Shown here in pieces: positions 58,251-64,000 of a stretch of 64,000 nt of DNA (positions within the stretch are counted from its first letter, which is position 1; every line of letters begins with the position of its first letter). The position numbers were made by a program, and so were the translations under genes. Origin of the DNA: Plumapathes pennacea (Eukaryota > Cnidaria > Anthozoa > Antipatharia > Myriopathidae); assembly GCA_964036295.1 (NCBI GenBank), contig OZ038464.1:872501-936500 (forward strand), written 5' to 3'. The notes under the pieces are model-generated. The model was not told the origin of the DNA, did not search any database, and saw only the letters and a list, made by a program, of their open reading frames with translations.

Positions 58251-59282
58251 AGTTTTTACTATCTTGCTATCTTCTATCTTGCGCAAGATAGTATGCGTAA
58301 GTCATTGATCCGATGTGTAAATTATACTTACGATTATTTCCGTTCGTGCGCAAGTTTTGCGAACCTGGCCCCTGGTCATCTTTTTTTTGTGAAGGGCTCC
58401 TCTATTTTAACCAAAGGTCTTTCCTCAACAGAGCCCTGACAGAAGACCAGATTCCTTGGATAATTGTACGGATATCAGAAAAGGAATCATTTACAACGGG
58501 GTAGTGGATAGTAGTGTGTCAGTTCGAGCCGTAATTAATTTGAGGCTGTAATATCTAGGGTTTTTTTTGCTTTGTATCTGGTTTCAAAGGGATTTAAAAG
58601 TCTGATTAAAAGTCCGTATATCATTCAAACTATTAGTGTGTCCTTTATGGAGAATCCCCTATGGTGTGAATTCAACAATGGCGTTGTTTGAAGGAAGCAA
58701 GTGGTTTACCAAGGAGATAAATCTTTTTCTGCATCTCCCTTTGTACGTCTATTTATATTTCTGTTTTATTGCATTGTTTTACTGCTGATCATAGGACTAT
58801 AAAAACTTTTGCAATCTGATTGGCTAAGAGCAAGCAAGCTAAGCGTTATTTGCACTGAGTGCAATTCAAAATCTTGATCGCACTGAGTGCAATTAACGTT
58901 ACCACAGCAACCGGTATTGTGTTCAGTTTTCTTTACTTTCCGTAGATTTTTTTTAAAAAACAAGTTGTCTTCCGTGACATTAGCGCGCGCGCTTAAAATG
59001 AGAGAATTTTGTTTGAAGCTTGAGTACGAACGTATGTTTTATAGTCAAATGATAAACAAGTAATTATATGAGTTGCTGTCGTAATTAATGATGCAGTTAG
59101 TTTAACTTACCACTACCTTGTTGACTGCCCTTCTATAACTTTTCAATCAGCTAAACCTTGAGTTACTTTTCACATGTGACGCAAAAACCCGAGGTGCACA
59201 GCCTATAACACCAGTTACCTTCATCCCATAGCGAAGAAAAAACAGTCCTCTCTGGTTAAACGATTTCCTTTCCCATTAGCGG
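58023..59282. other. Intergenic region between genes C and D
   Basis: From about 58260 it is homologous to 42460-43690. No coding exon was recognised. Confidence 0.6.
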
Positions 59283-59468
59283 TAATTAAATGAGCAATCA
59301 ATATCTCCACAGGAACAGGGTTTCCAGCTTTGTTTTCCAGCTGAGTTTTGTTCGGACAGGAACATGCAATCCCTCGTTTAATTAAAAACAGGGAGTGCCC
59401 CAATTTGCTTCATTTTCAGTTTGGCCTTCGTAGTGGTTGGAGCACGTAAAGGACGCCGGCTGGATTTT
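59283..59468 (+). promoter_or_regulatory. Predicted promoter and exon 1 of gene D (conserved module)
   Basis: TAATTAAATGAGCA (59283) and CTCGTTTAATTAA (59373) form the paired sites. The predicted exon reads TTTGGCCTTCGTAGTGGTTG and ends GGATTTT|GTGAGT at 59468. It would splice to 62002. Confidence 0.6.
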
Positions 59469-62001
59469 GTGAGTAGTGTTTATTTCCTGTTGTTGGTCAT
59501 TTCTCGCTGTTTTATTTAACGTTGTCTAGAGCGGATAGCTTACTTAAAGCTAACTTTTCCGGGCAGGGTAAGTTGGTGCAGTTGTAATAGTCGTTCTACT
59601 TTACATGGTTTCAATGCGCACATTCGTAAAGCGAAACTATCATGCAGTTTTTTACGCGGCCGGTTTGGGTTGCATTCAGTACATGCTTTTAGCCCTCGCG
59701 TTTGCTAAAGTTTTGTAATTAGCAAGTTCTTTTCCTGCAATTATATTCATTTATTTTATCGTAGAATGGGTTAATCTTTGGATTTAAATTTTATCAATGT
59801 CTGACTAGAAAGATGGTATTTGCTATTCGGTTCACTGAAATGAGAATGTTCTCATTGTTTCCTGAGTCGTGCTTTTGTGTCCGACAGCTTTTCGTTTCTT
59901 TAAAAATGACAACAAAGCTCAAGAGCGGATCCAGGAAAAATTCTGACTGGTTTCAAATGTTCGAGGGCCGAAGGCGCGGGTTTCTAGAAGGATTTGGGAG
60001 CACACTCGCCCGAAAGTTTTTAGCCCTCCAAACGCTTTTTCCTGCCATTTCCGGGGCTGAGCACTCAGTAATTTACTGAGCAAGACTGGCAGATATCTGT
60101 AGGCCGTTGAAAACTGGCCAGGATTCGTCCCAGAAGTTTAAACCTATGAACCTATTAATCTTTTTTTGAGCAAGCGGACAGATCCAAAGAAAATCTGACC
60201 GTTACCAAATTGTGCGAGTTCCAAAGAGTTTTTTAGGGGTTTCGGAAGCATGCTGTCCCCCTTAAATTTTTTTAGACTTGGACGGTATTCAAAACGCAAT
60301 TTTCTGCTATTTTCGGAGGCTGAGAACCAAATGTCAAAAACCTGATTAAACCGGTTCGGTTCCGCTCCTGGATTGGGACTTTCAAGGTCGAGTCGCATAT
60401 TCCGCCTTTGGCAGTGAAAGAGGATGAAGAGCACTGATATCCGGCTGTTCTGTAAAACGCCGAGTTCGTTCCCCAATTGCTGGATTTATCTTAGACATGT
60501 ACAGTTTCTCAGTGCTACACATACCCGCGATGAAATTCGTCGCTAGATTTATTGCATTACTGAATTCGAGCAAGATTTTCACGGAGGAACGATTCGCACG
60601 GCGATATTTTATGTAATAAAAACATTAACGACTGAAATTATATTGCACTAAAAGGCTCTTTTGCTTTATTTTTTAATTGGAAATCAAACTTAGATTTCTA
60701 GCACACCAGCAGTTTCCTCATCTGTACCACCGTTTAGAAAGCAAGTTTGGGACAAAAATCTCCCAAGGAAAGATTTTTAAATTAAATTGCCTTCAAGAAC
60801 GAAAGCCTCAAATTTGATAAAATAAGCTTTTGTTTGAAGGTCTCGTGCAACGTGTTGCTCATTGCATTCAACTGAGGCAAGAAAAAGTTGCCAAAGTTAC
60901 CTAACATTTTGTGTAAAAGGAGAGCCTGTACGCCCAAAGTTTGATTAATGCTCTAGATGATAAGATGTATGTATATAAAGTTCATACAGTAGATTGTGGG
61001 AGTAGACGAGGTGTGTGTCTATGTTTGTTGTGTACGATATTATTCCGCGCCTAGTTTGTGTTATTTGATATACTCCTTACACGTTATGTTGCGTGTGTGT
61101 ATAAATCTATCCGTTCCATGCAGCTGTATTATCAGTAGTTTTAGCGCGCCTCTTAAATAGCTCACCATGAGTTTTAGTGGTGTTATAGCATAAAATTCGA
61201 TCGCGCAGTTTTGCCCATTTCAGAAACACGGACTTTCTTATTACGCAAAGTATAACTTTCCGTGGCATTAGGAAAAGTTAACAATTAAGTATTTGGATTA
61301 TTCATCAATGGTCTTGAGATTGTCATTATGGGTTCTTTCGTTGAGTCTCAATAGCTAGTTCACTAGCGCTGAAAAGACTAACGATTTAGAAGCTCTCACC
61401 AAAGGTCAGCTTTTTTCATGGTTCTGCATGCGTAATGCTGTTTTCTTTTCTATACTTCATTACAATCTAGCTTTCCTATAGGCTGCGTCATCTCGTTAAA
61501 CCTCAGATAAATCAGAAACTTCATAAGCAAGGTCAGCTTTCCACCTGGTCCGTTATCCTGCTCCTGGTCCGTTATTCTGATCTAAGAGTTACACATTTAT
61601 ATAGAAAATTTTAAACGGAATATTCAAGTGGTCACACGTGACTTTCTGCGTTGCCACTAGGGATGTTTTCTTAAAGCAGAATGTTTTTGAGATTTTAAAT
61701 TTGGTAAATATATATATTCAAGGTGGGCAAAGTGTAGAACTGCATGTTTGGTTCTAATGCAATTATGTAAAAACAAACCAAGGTCAGCAAAGAGATTTAC
61801 TTGAAAAACAGTGGTTTACGTCGGGAGTAAAAAGTGCTATTTGCTACTGGAGTGCGCATGACTGTGAAAGTGGCTCATTATCAATAATGCCATGGCGTTA
61901 GCCATCAATCTTCTGCATCATGAACTGGTTTGGTTGCCATAAGTTAGGAGTCACTTTTTCTGTCTCTGTTTTTTTATTGTTTATTTTCTCTATATCTGCA
62001 G
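59469..62001 (+). other. Predicted 5' UTR intron of gene D
   Basis: Non-coding by eye. It includes two diverged tandem copies of a roughly 140-150 bp segment about 250 bp apart (about 59929-60065 and 60176-60325, both with AAATTGT/AAATGTTCGAG-like and CCATTTCCGGGGCTGAG-like ends). A segment (60655-60920) is homologous to 25180-25500 of gene B. Confidence 0.45.
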
Positions 62002-62016
62002 GTTTTTTTTTTCAGG

Positions 62017-64000
62017 ATGAAGATTAGTGTTTTTACGCTGTGCGTTGCTTTTTCCTTGGCGACCTACACAGGCGTGCAAGGTAAGACGCCTTATAAGAGA
62101 CTGAAAGTTAATTGCTCTTGATCTTTATCCAACGGTGTATTCTTTGTTTGATAGCTGATGAATGCTCGTCCTACGAAACCCTGGACGACGCCACCAGATT
62201 GGATTCTTATTCTGGCGGACAGGCTACATGTGATCAGTGGGACGGCTTTAAGAAGGACTGGTACCGATTCACTGGTGCATCCGGAGTAAACATCGCGGTA
62301 TCTTGCCCTGAAAAAAACCGCTGCAGGACACACGCAACTGGATGGATGCAAGGCGAACACCCCTCAGTAGAAGAAGGAATTGTGACGCGTCAAGTGTGTT
62401 ATCACTGGGGCAGCAATTGCTGCAACTGGAAAAACAATATCAGGGTTCGCCAATGTCCAGGAGGGTTCTTTGTGTACGAGCTGGATAAACCTCCAGCTTG
62501 TCATCTGCGGTACTGCAGTTCCAGTTCTAGCGTGCTTCCAGGTAAAGGAACACGGATTTTATTGTCGCTAATCATTTCATGTCTACGAAAGAAATCAACG
62601 AGAATTACCTTGTTCCTGTTGCTTGGAGCCTTTGCAGCCTGCCTTCTGATTATTTCCAGTGTAGTTTCCGTCCAGAATATTATCTGCACTTAGGATAGAC
62701 GAGAATATGGCGGGAAATACGTGGCTACAAGCAACTGCTCGTTGACTGGGCAGAAAGAAAAGCAGTCACCAAAATAAAAAAGCAGATTTTATTTGGCGTT
62801 TCCCTTCGGCAGTACACAACTCATCGCTCTTTTGTATCATTTTTGTTTCAGTCGACGGTGGCTGGAGTGATTTTGGAGAATGGGGCGAGTGTAGTAAGCC
62901 GTGCGGTGGCGGAGAACAATTCAGAAGTCGCACTTGCACCAATCCCCCACCGGCCAATGGTGGCGCACAGTGTTCTGGGGACGACAAGGAGACTCAGGCG
63001 TGCAACACTCAGGACTGTCCTGGTAAATTAATCAAAATCAAATTCTTAGTTTTCCTGTTTTTGACTTTCCAACCTTTTTCAAAATACACAATTAAGGGCA
63101 GACCTTCCTATGTACAGAAGAGAAGAGTTAAACCGAATTTTTTTTGTTCTAAAGTTAACCCTGAATGCTCGTCATACAAAACCCTGAACGACGCCACCAG
63201 ACTGGACTCTTACTCTGGCGGACAGGCTACATGTGATCAGTGGGATGGCTTTAAGAAGGACTGGTACCGATTCACCGGCGCATCAGGAGAGAACATTGCG
63301 GTTTCTTGTCCCGAAAAGAACCGCTGCAGGACACACGCAACTGGATGGATGCAAGGCGAACACCCCTCAGTAGAAGAAGGAATTGTGACGCGTCAAGTGT
63401 GTTATCACTGGGGCAGCAATTGCTGCAACTGGAAAAACAATATCAGGGTTCGCCAATGTCCAGGAGGGTTCTTTGTGTACGAGCTGGATAAACCTCCAGC
63501 TTGTCATCTGCGGTACTGCAGTTCCAGTTCTAGCGTGCTTCCAGGTAAAGGAACACGGATTTTATTGTCGCTAATCATTTCATGTCTACGAAGGAAATCA
63601 ACGAGAATTACCTTGTTCCTGTTGCTTGGAGCCTTTGCAGCCTGCCTTCTGATTATTTCCAGTGTAGTTTCCGTCCAGAATATTATCTGCACTTAGGATA
63701 GACGAGAATATGGCAGGAAATACGTGGCTACAAGCAACTGCTCGTTGACTGGGCAGAAAGAAAAGCAGTCACCAAAATAGAAAAGCAGATTTTATTTGGC
63801 GTTTCCCTTCGGCAGTACACAACTCATCGCTCTTTTGTATCATTTTTGTTTCAGTCGACGGTGGCTGGAGTGATTTTGGAGAATGGGGCGAGTGTAGTAA
63901 GCCGTGCGGTGGCGGAGAACAATCCAGAAGTCGCACTTGCACCAATCCCCCACCGGCCAATGGTGGCGCACAGTGTTCTGGGGACGACAAGGAGACTCAG
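62017..64000 (+). CDS. Gene D: secreted D8C-TSR repeat protein, partial
   Basis: Exons: 62017-62080 signal ([20 protein letters not shown]...); 62155-62541 D8C1; 62852-63022 TSR1; 63155-63544 D8C2; 63855 to the window end, TSR2 (incomplete). All are phase 1. The D8Cs differ from genes B and C by [36 protein letters not shown] and [14 protein letters not shown]. Introns are short (74-310 bp). D8C1 and D8C2 are nearly the same protein; the unit repeats at 1003 bp including the intron. After each D8C the frame stays open into the intron for about 51 codons, ending in a hydrophobic stretch. The gene continues beyond the window. Confidence 0.85.
62155..64000. repeat. 1003-bp duplicated D8C-TSR unit in gene D
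   Basis: The D8C exon ends 62541 and 63544 and the TSR starts 62852 and 63855 are each 1003 bp apart. The intervening intron sequence differs at only a few positions. Confidence 0.93.

Overview
This is eukaryotic DNA with GT-AG (and some GC-AG) introns, long AT-rich intergenic stretches, microsatellites and many short inverted-repeat transposons. A METTL14 gene is followed by secreted proteins built from uromodulin-type D8C domains and thrombospondin type 1 repeats (TSRs). That combination, together with the SINE and MITE types, points to an anthozoan cnidarian, probably a coral. This is inference; no species marker was found.

Layout. 1-3553: repeats and the 5' part of an unidentified minus-strand gene with a VCP-interacting-motif-like exon. 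3554-4027: shared divergent promoter. 4028-10740: METTL14 (12 coding exons, plus strand). 10860-64000: four paralogous plus-strand genes, here called A, B, C and D, each starting with a near-identical signal-peptide exon of 64 nt. Gene A (13001-21962) is D8C plus 11 TSRs. Gene B (26240-41952) is seven D8C-TSR units, six more TSRs and a terminal WSC-like domain. Gene C (48925 to about 58022) is four D8C-TSR units plus three TSRs, with the terminal domain apparently lost. Gene D (62017 to beyond 64000) has at least two D8C-TSR units and is cut by the window end. In total I read 14 D8C exons and 33 TSR exons (the last one partial). Every domain is one exon and every junction is phase 1, so any exon can be copied or dropped without breaking the frame.

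Each paralogue is preceded by a similar upstream segment, with a predicted non-coding first exon ending in a splice donor 2-5 kb before the ATG. Genes B, C and D share a paired TAATTAAATGAG / CTCRTYTAATTAA motif there. The array has grown by nested duplication: 290-bp TSR units in A, a 3358-bp double unit in B, a 1520-bp unit in C and a 1003-bp unit in D. Comparing paralogous introns gives empty sites for several elements: a Helitron-like element, an 8-9 bp-TSD MITE, a pogo-like MITE and a 465-bp foldback element.

The likely products are secreted, cysteine-rich multidomain proteins that could act in mucus, extracellular matrix or microbe/symbiont recognition; this role is inferred from domain families only. 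All exon boundaries were read by eye from frame, splice consensus and paralogue comparison, with no transcript evidence.
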